DNA from: Zea mays
Taxonomy: Eukaryota; Streptophyta; Magnoliopsida; Poales; Poaceae
Assembly (NCBI RefSeq): GCF_902167145.1
Contig: NC_050102.1
Location: 3,906,001 to 3,970,000, forward strand
Length of the DNA stretch: 64,000 nucleotides
Direction of reading: 5' to 3'
This document shows, piece by piece, positions 42,720 to 55,203 of this stretch. The first letter of the stretch is position 1; each line of letters opens with the position of its first letter. The position numbers and the translations under genes are program-made. The notes beneath the pieces were generated by a model, which saw only the letters and a program-made list of their open reading frames with translations, was not told the origin of the DNA and did not search any database.

Positions 42720-44058
42720 CGAGGTACCCTCAGCTTAGCCTGAGGTACCCTCGGCCCCCGAGGGTGAGGCACTGCGCATCGAGGGGGAGCGAAGCGAGGT
42801 CACGCCTGATCGAAACTGGCAGACCCCGTACCTGCATTATCTCCACCGAGGAGAGCTACCCCTCGACCAAGCTGAAGCTCGGCGAGTGGCGCGGCGCGCC
42901 AAGTCGTTCGTCTTGCTAGGAGATGAGAAGGAGCTCTACCACCGCAGCCCCTCGGGCATCCTCCAGCGATGCATTTCCATCGCCGAAGGTCAGGAGCTCT
43001 TACAAGAGATACACTCGGGGGCTTGCGGCCATCACGCAGCACCTCGAACCCTTGTTGGAAACGCCTTCCGACAAGGTTTCTACTGGTCGACAGCAGTGGC
43101 CGACGCCACTAGAATTGTCCGCACCTGCGAAGGGTGTCAGTTCTACGCAAGGCAGACCCACCTGCCCGTTCAGGCTCTGCAGACCATACCCATCACCTGG
43201 TCGTTTGCTGTGTGGGGTCTGGACCTAGTCGGCCCCTTGCAGAAGGCACCCAGGGGCTACACGCACCTGCTGGTCGCCATCGACAAATTCTCCAAGTGGA
43301 TCGAGGTCCGACCCCTAAACAGCATCAGGTCCGAACAGGCGGTGGCGTTCTTCACCAACATCATCCATCGCTTTGGGGTCCCGAACTCCATCATCACCGA
43401 CAACGGCACCCAGTTCACCGGCAGAAATTTCCTGGACTTCTGCAAGGATCACCACATCCGGGTGGACTAGGCCGCCGTGGCTCACCCCATGACGAATGGG
43501 CAGGTAGAACGTGCCAATGGCATGATTCTGCAAGGACTCAAGCCTCGGATCTACAATGACCTCAACAAGTTCGGCAAGCGATGGGTGAAGGAGATCCCCT
43601 CGGTGGTCTGGAGTCTGAGGACAACGCCGAGCCGGGCCACGGGCTTCACACCGTTCTTTCTAGTCTATGGGGCCGAGGCCATCTTGCCCACAAACTTAGA
43701 ATACGGTTCCCCGAGGACGAGGGCCTACGCCGACCAAAGCAATCGAGCTAATCGAGAAGACTCACTGGACCAGCTGGAGGAGGCTCAGGACATGGCCTTA
43801 CTACACTCGGCGCGATACCAACAGTCCCTGCGACGTTACCACGCCCGAGGGGTTCGGTCCCGAGACCTCCAGGTGGGCGACCTGGTGCTTCGGCTGCGAC
43901 AAGACACCCGAGGGCGGCATAAGCTCACGCCTCCCTGGGAAGGGCCATTCGTCATCGCCAAGGTTCTGAAGCCCGGAACATACAAGCTGGCCAACAGTCA
44001 AGGCGAGGTCTACAGCAACGCTTGGAACATCCAACAGCTACGTCGCTTATACACTTAA
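42720..44058 (+). pseudogene. Huck integrase, one premature stop
   Basis: The N-terminal zinc domain shows IHSGACGHHAAPRTLVG and CEGCQFY. The catalytic core has WGLDLVGPLQ, IITDNGTQFTG and NGQVERANG. A TAG at 43468-43470, directly before AAVAHPMTNGQ, interrupts an otherwise open frame. The C-terminal domain (LQVGDLVLRLRQDTRG, WEGPFVIAKVLKPG) ends at LRRLYT. All key acidic residues remain, so a single base change may be the only lesion here. Confidence 0.9.
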
Positions 44059-44506
44059 GATGCTTCCAAGTTATTCGTACACCCCGTTCACACACAAAGT
44101 CTGGTCGTCAAGGAAGGGTCAGCCTTGCCTCGGCAAAGCCCGACCCTCCCTCAGGGGCTAGAAGGGGGGAACCCCCTCTGCGTCAAAATTTTCAATCAAA
44201 AAGGCTTCCGCGTTCCCCCCGGCTATGTCAGTAGCAGGACCCCAAGAAGCGAACACGGGTGCATGTAAGTGGCAAGGCTGACTGAGCCGAGGGACTCCTA
44301 CGCCTCTGGGTTACGGACACCTCACTCGTCACCTACCACGAAAAATGACTCCTACTTGGGCAAGCCACCCTGCTACTGACGAACGGGGCCGGACACGCAA
44401 AATGAAAGAAAAAAGGGCCACGACTTTATACTATGATAATAAAATGTTCGGGCCTCAGCGGCCGCAAGAGACACACGTGCATTCAAAGGAAACTACTCCG
44501 GCAGAG
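44059..44506. other. Huck spacer between integrase and the antisense ORF
   Basis: Non-coding. Two convergent transcription units (pol on the plus strand, antisense ORF on the minus strand) would end here. Confidence 0.6.
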
Positions 44507-47500
44507 TTAGGCGTCGCCCGGGGAAGGAGCCGCGCCTTCGGCTTCGTCCCCGCCTTCAGCAAAGTCCACCCCGGCTTCGGACGACGGCACAGGCGGGAGG
44601 ATCTCTGCCTCGAAGGTGGTCGCCAGCACTACGCTCGGGCCCGTGGCGGCTGCGTCGAGCCTCTGGACTTCAGCCAGGGCGGCTTCGTCTTCATCAGGGA
44701 GGCAATACCCCTCGCTGACCCGCTCCAGATCCATGACGTAGTGGGAAGCAAGCACGGCGAAGGCCCGCCTGACGCCGTGGTGTAGCGCCTCGCGGAGTCT
44801 GCCGCGCATGTGGTCACCCAAGGCCTGCAGGCGACTCTGAGGGGAGCTTCCTGAGGGGACGTCGTCGAAGCCAAAGACCCGGCAGAAGTCCGAGATGGCC
44901 TCAGACATGGCCGCATGGTCGGCCTCCCTCTGCTCGGCCGCCTGGGCAAGCGCCCTGGTGGACTCATCAAGGGCAGACTCGAGCTCTGCGAACAGCCAGA
45001 GCGCAAGGCCTCAAACACAAGTGGAGGAAACAAGCTGAAACGAAAACCGAAAACAGCGAGGACATACCTCCGGCTCGGGCACGCTGCTCCGAGGCTGCAA
45101 CTTAGGCTACGGCTAGGTCTGCTGCAAGGGCTCCGCCCCGGCTTTCGGCCTCAGCAGCCCGGTCCCGAGATTGATCTCGCTCATCGATGACCTGGTCGAA
45201 CTCCGACTGCCGTCGCTGAACCTCTGCACGTGCCGCTGTTGCCTCTGCTCTCAGATCGGCACAGAGCAACCAAAGGTCCGCCACCTCGGCGCCCTGCTGG
45301 GAGAGGCGCACGGTAGCCCCAGCAAGCGAGGTCCTCAGGGATCGCAGCGAGCCCCAGACATCGACCTCGTGGCGGAAAAATGATGACTTGGCGGCGCTCA
45401 GATCCGTCAGATCCTGAGGGAAGGAAGCGGGGCGTCACAAAGGATGCCTTGATCACAAAAAAGGTATGCCTGAAATCATTACCTAGAGGATCTTGGGGAC
45501 GTCCCTGCAAAAGACCTCCAAGGATGACCGGAGCGACCCCACCGTTGCTTCCGCACACTCGCGGAGCTCGTCCCAAGACTGCTCCTCCCGCTCATCGTCA
45601 AGAACGAAGAAGGGATCCGAAGCCCCACGGGTCCGGAACCGAAGCAACTGGCGCCGCCCCTCGAAGCTCCACCGCGCAGGGACAAGGCCGCCGCTCGGCG
45701 GGACGAGTCGCGGTTCCACGCCCCCCTCCTCCGAGGCACCAAGCACCGACGCCTCGGCCATCTCAGCATTGGCGGCGATAGGTCGCTCCCCGATCGGGAC
45801 GGCAGCGGCTTCGGCAGCAGATGGCGCCAGCACCGGCGGCATGTCTGGTGGGCCCGAGGTCACGTCCACGCCAGCTGCCTCCCCCAGCGCGACGGCCACC
45901 TCCATAGAAGAGCCGGCCTCGGGAACTCGCTCCACGGCGACTGGTGCCGCCTGAGCCCCCCGCTGTGGGGCGCCTTACGAGAAGATCAGCTGAACGGCGA
46001 GGCCCGGCGCGGCACCGGCTACGGAAGCCGACGCCGTCTTAAGGACTTTCCGGGGAGCCAGATCGGTCAGGCCATGGCTTCGCTTGCTGAGGAGGAAAGG
46101 AAAGTCACGGTCGGGACATACAGATGAGGAGCCAGGACGAAGACGTTCTAAGGTACTTACCCGCTCCGGGCCATGATCAACCGTGCCTGAGGAGAGGTCT
46201 CCCGGATCTCGACCCCCAAAGATACTGCCGAGGTCCGCCTCGCCGCCAGCTTCGGTACCATCCTCGCCTTAGGCACCTTGGACGCCCGGGAGATGGACTG
46301 CCCAGGCGCTGCCACGGCGATCTGAGGGTCGCTCTCCTGCGCTGTCGGCATGGGCGACGACTCTCGGGGAACAGGCGCCTCGGCCTGACTCCCCGGGGTC
46401 ACCTCAACTTCCCCAGCCGAGGGGTCGAGTACCCCCTCGGTCTGCCCCCTCTCTTCGGGTCGGGACCTTGGCGTCCCGACCCCGGGAACTGACGGCGCCA
46501 GCCCGCTCGGGGGCTGGCTTGACGACTCCTGGCCTAGCCTCAAACCCGGGCTGAGGCCAAGGCGGGCAGCTGTGTCATCATCCTCGTCATCGTCTTCATC
46601 ATCGTCGTCGTCGTCAGGCGTTTCCGGCGACGGCTTCCTCGGGAGTCCATCCCTCTCCTGCCGACGACGGAGCTTTTCCAAGGCGTCCCGGGCCCGCGTC
46701 CGCTCGCGGGCCCGAGCCTTCTTCGCGTCCATTTTCTTCTTCTTCTCCTCCGCGGCAACCCGCCGCGCTGCTCGGTCCACCGCGTCCTCCGGGACCCGTG
46801 GCCGGGAAGGCTTGTGACACCCTACCTCCTGGAGACAGATGAAAAGTCTCGACCATAAGGACCAAGGGCAATCCGACGCAAGGAGAAAGAAGGAGCGGAC
46901 ACTCAACAGGGACACACACCCGTAGTCGGGGCGCATCAAGGGCTGGGAGAAGGCGCTGGCGTCCGGTTTTCCCAACGCGGCGGCCACCCGCCCGTAGAGA
47001 ACGTCGATGGGAAGGGGATCCGAGGACATCCGCGAGCCCTCCAAGTCAGCCTCTGGCGTCATCTCGCAAAGCGGCAACCGCCGCTCCACCAAGGGAAGCA
47101 CCCTCCGACGATGAATGGCGGCAATCACTCCCACAGCGGTGAGCCCTCCTTTCTGCAACACCTCCAGGGCCTTGAGAAGGGGCTCGAGATTTTTTTGTCT
47201 GTCGTGCGGGGTCCCATAGCGCCAAGCATCGGTGGCGACGGTGACCACTCGCTGAGAAAACGACGGGAGCCTCTCATCGTCATTTCGGAGATAGAACCAC
47301 CGGCGCTGCCACCCTTTATTCGAGGACGCAAGGACAGCAGGAATATACTGCGACGCCCGCGACTGCCTCAGCTGGAGGATGCAGCCGCCGGCCCGCACTG
47401 CCGCGCGGACCCTTCTCTCTCCCGTCGGCGAAGCAAAAAGCTCCGCAGAGAAGAAATGAGTCCACAAGTCCCAGTGGGGGTCGATCCCCAAGTATCCTTC

Positions 47501-47823
47501 GCACACCGCTACGAAGATGGCGGCTTGCGAGATGGAGTTGGAGCTGAGGTTGTGCAACTCCACCCCGTAGTTATGCAGGATCGCCCGCATGAAGTGGCTT
47601 GCCGGCACGCCGAATCCCCGCTCGTGAAAGGAGACGAAGCTCACGACGTACCTCGGCGACGGGGACGGGGCGGCTCCGTTCGGGGGGGAATCCACTCCGG
47701 CTGCCTCTCATAAGAGAGAGGGCGAAGTAAACCCTCAGCAACGAGGTCCTCCAGGTCACCCGACGTGACTGTGGAGAAAGGCCATAGGTTGCGCGGCAGA
47801 ATAATGGTCACCCGGTCGGCCAT
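44507..47823 (-). pseudogene. Huck antisense ORF (plant gypsy-associated protein)
   Basis: Starts at ATG 47823 (MADRVTIILPRNLWPFS). A frameshift at a run of seven C near 47680 moves the frame to the long stretch YVVSFVSFHERGFGVPASHF, which continues to 46157 through a basic region (EEKKKKMDAKKARARERTRA), an acidic Asp/Glu run (near 46600) and a Pro/Ser-rich part. Further pieces at 45935-45483, 45311-45102 (coiled coil, AAARAEVQRRQSEFDQ-like) and 44908-44507 probably are later exons; splice sites were not worked out. Similar antisense proteins occur in E1 and E2. The role is unknown. The N-terminal half is similar in layout to the E1 protein. Confidence 0.7.
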
Positions 47824-48104
47824 CACCGAGCAGAAGGGGTGGCGGCGGAAAGGACTGGGTGAGCGGTTCCCTTTTCTCTGGCTAAATCTCTCAGGTTGCG
47901 AAAACCTAAGAAGAAGGCAAGAAGCAGAGCAAAGAACCGTCACCAGGCCCATCCCCGAGTATATAAAGACCAAGGCAAGACCCGTTCAACGCGTCGCCCG
48001 AACCCGCCGCGGGATTCAAAGACTCAAAGCGAAACGACCGTTCCTCGAACGGCTCGCACACGCGCAACGACCGCCTCGCAAACCACTCGCCCCGTCGCAT
48101 TAAC

Positions 48105-49252
48105 TCCGCGACGGGACAGGCGGCGCCTCAGGGGGAAAAGCAAGCGACGCTTCGCCTTCGCCATAATGACCGCGTCGAAAAAGGTATGCCACATCATTCG
48201 ATTTCGTATCCTTTTCCTTTTCCTCTTTCTCTCTCTTACAACAGGGACCGGGAAAGGGGGATACCCCGAAAAGGATCCTTCTCCATGAAGGAAACAGGCC
48301 CTGAGTCTCCCTACTGATCAGAGGTTCAAAGGCTAGCCCCTCGGAGGGGTTCAACGGCCGCCTCAGAGCGCTTGGGTTCTGCGCCCACTACTGGTCAGAG
48401 GTTCGATGGCCGGCCCCTCGGAAGGGTTCAACGGCCGCCTCAGGCCACTCGGGCTCCGCGCCCACTACTGATCAGGGGTTCGTAGGCTGGCCCTCGAAGG
48501 GTTCACAGTCGCCTCAGACACAGAGCGAGGGATGACCCTGGGTACGTTCGATACATAACCAAGGCTCAGGCTACGCTCCCGAGGTACCCTAGGACATTTC
48601 CGAGACCAGCGGGAACGATCTTGTAACGGTGTCCCATCAGAGGGAGGCATCGAGCCCTCGGACCCCGTCAAAAGGGGACTGGGTCCGGCAGATCGCCCGC
48701 AGGTACTTTTGGAGCGCGCCTCTGGGCCTCTAGCCGACCCCTAACAAATGGGGCACGGGCGTCCACTCGGATTACCCGCCAGCAGCTCACCGGAGACACC
48801 ATGTTCGGCGCCCTCCGAGGGCAACATGGCGCTTTCCCCCCTCCTCCTTGCGGAAAGGCGACGCATGGGCGTATGTAAAAAAAGTCGAGTCTATCCTTGA
48901 CCGTCCTCTCGCCCTGTGCAGAGGCTCGGGGGCTGCTCTCGCAAACCCGGCTCCGGCCAAATCGTTGACAGCATCAACATACCAGCCTGAGAACTTGGGA
49001 CCCGACCGTGCACCCGGGCTACGGCCAGCTCGCATGAGGGAACAACCAGACCAACCGAAGTGTTGCGAAACGCACTAAGACCTCGAAGGAGTCAAACTAC
49101 TCCTCCGAGGCCTCGGGGGCTACAACCGGCGGGTGCGCTCACGCGCACCCACCGGAACAAAATGCAACCAAAAAAGGCTGGTCCCCTTGCAAAAAAGTGC
49201 GGCAGAAGCCTCCAAGCGAGTATTAACACTCCCTTCGAGGCTCGGGGGCTAC
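48105..49252. other. Huck region upstream of the antisense ORF, with 76-bp repeats and purine tract
   Basis: Presumably contains the promoter of the antisense ORF. Three direct copies of about 76 bp (48316-48520) share CTCGGAGGGGTTCAACGGCC and GCGCCCACTACTGATCAG. At the right end GAGGCTCGGGGGCTAC (up to 49252) is the purine tract of the 3' LTR. No supported coding frame. Confidence 0.65.
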
Positions 49253-50869
49253 TGTCGGGGACCATAATTAGGGGTACCCTCAAGGCTCCTAAATCTCAGC
49301 TGGTAACCCCCATCAGCACAAAGCTGCAAAGGCCTGATGGGTGCGATTAAGTCAAAGATCGATCCATTCGAGGGATGCGATCATGCCTCGCCCGAGCCCA
49401 GCCTCGGGTAAGGGCAGCCGACCCCGGAGGATCTACGTCTCGCCCGAGGACCCCCTCCAGCAATGGACACACCTTCGGCTCGCCCGAGGCCCAGTATTCA
49501 CCAAGAAGCAACCTTGGCCATATCGCCACGCCAACTGACCAAATCACAGGGGCATTTAATGCAAAGGTGGCCTGACACCTTTATCCTGACGCACGCCCTC
49601 CAGTCGACAGAGCCGAAGTGACCGCAGTCACTTCGCCGCTCCACTGACCGGTCTGACAAGAGGACAGCGCCGCCTGCGCCGCTCCGACTGCTGAGCTACT
49701 CGATAGAGTGAGGCTGACAGCAGCCAAGTCCGGCCTCAGGCGTCATAGGAAACTCCGCATCGCCCGACCCCATGGCTCGGACACGGGCTCAGCCCCGGAA
49801 GACGACGAACTCCGCTTCGCCCGACCCCAGGGCTCGGACACGGGCTCAGCCCCAGAAGACAACGAACTCCGCTTCGCCCGACCCCAGGGCTCGGACTCGG
49901 GCTCAGCCCCAGAAGACGACGAACTCCCCTTCGCCCGACCCCAGGGCTCGGACTCGAGCTCAGCCCCGGAAGACGACGAACTCCGCTTCACCCAACCCCA
50001 GGGCTCGGACACGGGCTCAGCCCCGGAAGACAACGAACTCCGCTTCGCCCGACCCCAGGGCTCGGACTCAGCTCCAGCCTCAGCCGACGGTCTCCGCCTT
50101 GTCCGACCCGGGGGCCCGGACTCGACCTCGACCTTGGAAGACAGACTCGACCTCGACCTCGGAGGAGCCTCCACCTCGCCCAACCTAGGGCACGGACCGA
50201 CCACGTCGACAGGAGGCGCCATCATTACCCTACCCCGAGCTGACTCAGGCTACGGGGAACAAGACCGACGTCCCATCTGGCTCGCTCCACCATACGAGTA
50301 ATGATGGCGCCCCGCATGCCCTGTGACGACGGCGGCTCTCAGTCCCCTTACGGAAGCAAGAGGACGTCAGCAAGGACTCGACAGCCCCGACAGCTGTCCT
50401 TCCGCCAGGCTCCAACGCTCCTCCGACGGCCACGACATCACACGAACTGGGTGCCAAAACCTCTCCGGCTGCCACGATGGCATGTACTTAGGGCGCTAGC
50501 TCTCCTCCGCTAGACACGTTAGCACACTGCTACACCCCCATTGTACACCTGGATCCTCTCCTTACGCCTATAAAAGGGAGGTCCAGGGCCCTCTTACAGA
50601 GGGTTGGCCGCGCGGGGAAGGACGGGACAGCGCTCGCGCAAGGCCGCTCGCTCCCTCCCTCGTGGACGCTTATAACCCCCTACTGCAAGCGCACCCGACC
50701 TGGGCGCGGGGCTAACACGAAGGCCGTGGGTTCCACCTCCCACGCCTGTCTCCCTCCAGCTGCTTCTCCCCCCTTCGCGTTCCGCCTCGCGCCGACCCAT
50801 CTGGGCTGGGTCACGCGGCGACGATTCACTCGTCGGTCCAGGGACCCCCCGGGTTTCGAAACACCGACA
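49253..50869 (+). repeat. 3' LTR of Huck
   Basis: 1617 bp with a TATA box at 50569-50575. It contains six 57-bp units against nine in the 5' LTR. Outside the array the two LTRs show only scattered differences, so the insertion is fairly young. Confidence 0.93.
49750..50076. repeat. 57-bp tandem array in the Huck 3' LTR, six units
   Basis: Same unit as at 36624-37120, three units fewer. Confidence 0.92.
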
Positions 50870-51149
50870 AGTGCCACACTCGGCAACGTTCTACACTCGG
50901 TAACGACCACATTTACCGAGAGCAGGACTCTCGGCACATGCAGACACTCGGTAAAGACCGCTTTGCCGAGTGCCAAACACTCGACGAACGTCGATGCTCG
51001 GCAAAGGGCTGTCAGCATCCGTCTATAGCTGATAGCCATTATGTTTGCCGAGCGCCAGACGTTGACACTCGGCAAAGAAGGTACTTTGCCGAGTGTCACC
51101 CGGCTTGCACTCGGCAAACTGTGCTTTGCCGAGTTCCTTACATGGACAC

Positions 51150-52085
51150 TCGGAAAAATATATTTCCATTTTTTTTCTTTTCCCAGCCAACTTTTTGTTG
51201 TTTGTTTCTACACTATGTACTTATATGTTCCATTTTTGGCACAATTATAAAAGTGTTTGCTATAACTATTAGATTTTGTTTATTTAATTGAATTTCCTCT
51301 AATAATTCAGATTTGAACTGCAAGTCACTCGAAAAATGGAAAACCGTGAATGCAAAAATGATATTCATGTTACTTAGCTCAAGTTACGACCGATTTCAGG
51401 AGCAGGCCAGAATTTTCAAGCACCATGCTCACTAAACATGACCATGAACTTGCCATCTAGTTGTTTAAAATTTGTATAAAACATAAACAAAGTCAGAAAA
51501 TCATGAAACTTGTCAACATGTCATGATATCATATGTAGATATTGTGATAAAAATTTGAGAATATTTCAATAAAGTTGTGATGCACTATGTGTAGAATCTT
51601 AGCTGGTCTGAAACTCTATGATTTCATGTGTAGGAGAATTAGGTTTCTACACATAGTGTGTCAAAACTTTTTCGAAACATTCTCAAATTTTTATCACAGC
51701 GTCTACATATGATATCATGACATGTGGACAAGTTTTATGATTTTCTGGTTTTGTTTGTGTTTTATACAATTTTTAAACAACCGCATGGCAAGTTCACGAT
51801 CATGTTTCGTGAGCATGGTATTCGAAAATTCCGGTCTGCTCCTGAAATCGGTCGTAACTTGTGCTAAATAATATGAATATTATTTTTGCATTCATGGTTT
51901 GCCATATTTCGTGTGACTTGCAGTTTAAATCTAAATTATCTGAGAAAATTCAATTAAATGAATAAAATATAATAGTTATAGCAAACACTTTTATTATTGT
52001 GCCGAAATTGAACATGTAGGACTACATACTATAGAAAAACACAACAAAAAGATTGGTTGAAAAAGTAAAAAAGAAAAATATACTT
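51150..52085. repeat. Large imperfect palindrome in CACTA-1
   Basis: The left arm (about 51160-51601) is the reverse complement of the right arm (about 51650-52085), with a spacer of about 45 bp. Examples: GTGTTTGCTATAACTATT against AATAGTTATAGCAAACAC, and GGCACAATTATAAAAGTG against CACTTTTATTATTGTGCC. Each arm is about 440 bp with scattered mismatches. Only the right arm is found in CACTA-2 (56690-57170). Confidence 0.88.
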
Positions 52086-52619
52086 TGCCGAGTGTCACAA
52101 GAGGACAATCGACTTGTGACATTCGGCAAAGCCTTATTTTACCCAGTGTCCACTAGAGAACTCTCAACAAAGAATTTTTAAATAATTTAAACAATCTTTG
52201 TCGAGTGTCAGATCTAAGACACTCGGCAAAGCAATATTTAAATTAAAAAAATCTTTACCGAGTGCGAGATCGCGGGCACTCAGCAAAGAACGCTCACTTA
52301 ATCACTACCAGGGGCCCATGGCCCCATTCTTTCTCGTCCTTACACGCCCACGCCGCCACCGCCTTACAGCGCCCGCGCCGTCGCCATCCCGGAGCTTGAC
52401 CGCCGGCCTCTGCTCCACCCACTACCGGCCATAACTCGAGCTCGGCCAATCACCAACCACCGCTCCGTATCCCGACCACCGCTCGATTGTGCAAGCATTT
52501 CAGACATGATAATCTAATCCTTACATTGCTCAATAATATTAGTGTGGTCAAATCTGAGCATTTGTTCCTTGTTTAGCATATTATTTTTATTTAATTGTTG
52601 ATTAGAGGTATATATATGT

Positions 52620-54165
52620 TAGAAGATGGATGACCGTGAGTGGATGTACACGGGCCATGTAGGAAGGAATGATGTCACCTCTGAATAGATTAGAAAGACC
52701 GATGATTTCTTGAAATGGGCATATAGCGAAGCTGCTAAATGAGCGAGTCTAGTCCCATACTCGTGCAGCAAATGTGTCAACCAGAAAAGAAAATCAAAGA
52801 AGACCATGGTAGAACATATTTGGAAGAATGGATTTACGTCGGACTATACTTGGTGGATCTTTCATGGTGAAGCACATCGTACGAGAGAGGAGGTGGTGAG
52901 ACAACACGTCGAGGATTATGATGCTGATGTCGGGGTAGCGGATATGTTGAATGACTATCACGAGGCACAGTTCATCAGAGGATGTACGAAGGACGAGCTA
53001 GAGCCGACCGCAAAGATGTTCTATGACATGTTTGACGCAGCATGGAAGCCCCTTCAGGGCCAGACAAAGATTTCTCAACTCGATGCCATTGGGCGTGTAG
53101 TGGCGTTCAAGTCGCAGTACAGCATGAGTCGAGACGCATTCAATGGCTTGTTGACAGTTATTAGCAGCCTACTTCCGGAGGATCACGTTCTGCCAAAGAG
53201 CATGTACGAGGCATAGAAACTCCTTCGTACACTCAAGATGACGTATGAGCAGATACATGCTTGTCTGAAGGGCTGCATGCTATTTAGGAAAGAATACGCA
53301 GAGGCAAAGTACTGTCAGAAGTGTAAACCGTCTAGGTTCATGGAGGTAGACTCTGGTGAATGGACAGAAGAGGCAGCTCGACATCCCCGTGACAATCCTA
53401 CGCCACCTTCCGTTCATACCGAGGATCTAACATCTATACATGACCGAGGAATTCACGAAATAGATGACATAGCACAAAAATGGCAAACGATACAATCCTG
53501 ACAAGATGGTGCACGCATCCGATGGTGAAGCATGGAAACACTTTGATGCCATCCACCGTGAGAAAGCCGAAGAGGCTCTTAATGTACGTGTTGTGCTGGC
53601 CACAGATGGGTTCAATCCCTATGGAATCAGCGCTGCCTCGTACACATGTAGGCATGTGTTTGTTATCCCAATCAATCTCCCCCGGTGTATGCTTTCAAAG
53701 GCAAAACATATTTGTGTTGTTGATAATTCCCGGACACCCAGGGAATAAAATGGGCGTGTACATGGAGCCTTTGATTGATGAATTGGTACGTGCTTGGGAG
53801 GAAGGGGTATGGACGTATGATCGAGCTACAAAGACAAACTTTAAAATACATGTTTGGTACCAGTACTCTATGCATGACTTACCGGCTTATGGGCTATTCT
53901 GTGTCTGGTGTGTTCACGGTAAGTTCCCATGCCCACTTTGCAAGAAAGCTCTTAGGTTCATTTGGTTGAAGAAGGGTGATAAATATTCGTCATTCGATAA
54001 ACATCGACAATTTCTCCCTCCTGACCATTCATTCTGCTTAGACATCAAGAACTTTACGAAAAGTGTCGTAGTGACAGACCGTCCACCTGCAATGATGACT
54101 GGTGCCGAAATTCGTCAACAGATAGATGGCCTCGTGGCCCACCTGTTCAGTTCCATACTTCTGTG
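52620..54165 (+). pseudogene. CACTA-1 transposase (TNP2 type), broken
   Basis: Starts at ATG 52626 (MDDREWMYTGHVGRNDVT), the transposase-associated domain, with an early stop after TSE. The main part follows: WWIFHGEAHRTREEV, MLNDYHEAQF, GLLTVISSLLPEDHVLPKSMYEA then stop (53214-53216), CLKGCMLFRKEYAEAKYCQKC, then DGEAWKHFDAIHREK, VRVVLATDGFNPYGIS, MGVYMEPLIDELVRAWEEGV and HGKFPCPLCKKALRF. At least three frame changes are needed to join these pieces. The similarity stops near 54165, well short of a full TNP2. It would have bound and cut the element's ends. Confidence 0.85.
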
Positions 54166-55086
54166 AGTATCAAAATTCTAGTTCTTCATGATATATATTC
54201 ATCTGGTATAACACATGCAATCACTTCTCTGTGCAGGGACAATCTAGGGCGGCATCCAAGAACCCTCATGGATCGCCCAGCCTATCGCCGCACCAGTCCA
54301 ACCGCCCTCCTCGATGAGATACTTTGTGCACATGATATTATCTTTGTTAGTGTTGTTAATACTTTGTGAGATAACTTGGTTTGAGCTTGTTGATGTTGAT
54401 AATGCTTTGTGAGATACTTGAGACTTATGTTCTTGAGTGTTGGATACTTATGTTTGCGTTCGAACATGTTGCTAATGCTTTGTGAGAACTTGTTTGATTT
54501 ATGGTCTTTGTGAGATATGTGATGTATAATTGATATCTGTGATGATTATGTGATATCTGTGATGATTATGTGATATCTTTTGTTTGTTTCGACGGAATAG
54601 CAAAAATAACTAAAAAAGGGATGTATTGGTCACTTTGTCGAGTGTAACACTCGGCAAAGAGGTAATTTGCCGAGTGTCAAGACCATAGAACTTGGTAAAA
54701 CCTCTTTGCCGAGTGATGTAGCCTTGACACTCGGCAAAGTTACTGACAAAGGGGGCTGCAGGCTCACTCTTTGCCGAGTGTCAGTACAGTTAACACTCGG
54801 CAAAGTGGAACTCTTTGCCGAGTGTTACTCGGTGGGCACTCGGCACAGGCTCCGTCGCCGTTAACGGTCGCCGTAACGGCGACTTATCTTTGCCAAGTAC
54901 CGGGTGACACTCGACAAAGTTTTTACCGAGTGCGCGATAAAAAGTACTCGGCAAAGAAACTGTTACCGATATACAGTTCACCGAGCTTTATTTGCCGAGT
55001 ATTACACTCGGCAAACCCTTCGCCAAACGTTTTCCAGACTTCGCCAAGTGCTTCAGACACTCGGTAAAGAAGTTGTTTCAGTAGTG
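54166..55086. other. CACTA-1 right arm with subterminal repeats
   Basis: A TG-rich low-complexity part (TTTGTGAGATA repeated, to about 54600) is followed by a dense set of TTTGCCGAGTG and CACTCGGCAAAG motifs in both directions up to the terminus at 55086. Confidence 0.8.
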
Positions 55087-55118
55087 TCTGTCAGACGTGC
55101 TACAGTTTGCTAGTTGCC

Positions 55119-55125
55119 TATAAAA
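55119..55125 (+). promoter_or_regulatory. TATA box of the duplicate cyclotide-like gene
   Basis: TATAAAA in the same GCCTATAAAATGG context as copy A. The end of CACTA-1 is only about 30 bp upstream, so all distal promoter sequence now lies 19 kb away. Confidence 0.7.
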
Positions 55126-55203
55126 TGGCCGGGATCGACGGGGCTGCTGGAGCAAAGCCAAACCGAAGGAACCAAGCATATAGCGTATACTGCGTAGTCG
55201 ATC

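Larger units (their letters stand above)
36129..50869 (+). mobile_element. Huck-type Ty3/gypsy retrotransposon, TSD AGTGC
   Basis: 14.7 kb with LTRs TGTCGGGGACCATAATTAG...CACCGACA and a perfect 5-bp duplication AGTGC (36124-36128, 50870-50874). The LTR sequence is that of the maize Huck family as I recall it. Order: 5' LTR, primer-binding site, gag, protease, RT (core deleted), RNase H, integrase, antisense ORF on the minus strand, 3' LTR. The two LTRs differ mainly in the number of 57-bp repeats. This copy cannot replicate alone because the RT active site is missing. Confidence 0.92.
36039..55086. mobile_element. CACTA (En/Spm-type) element CACTA-1, with Huck inside
   Basis: The left end CACAACCGGAATCTGGCTC and the right end ...TTTCAGTAGTG (CACTACTGAAA in reverse) are decayed CACTA termini. 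Many TTTGCCGAGTG / CACTCGGCAAAG motifs near both ends are the subterminal repeats that bind the element's own protein. The 3 bp flanks (TTT and TCT) agree at two of three. A broken TNP2-type transposase is at 52620-54165. Without Huck the element is about 4.3 kb, less than a full-length autonomous element. It lies between the distal promoter and the TATA box of gene copy C. Confidence 0.85.
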
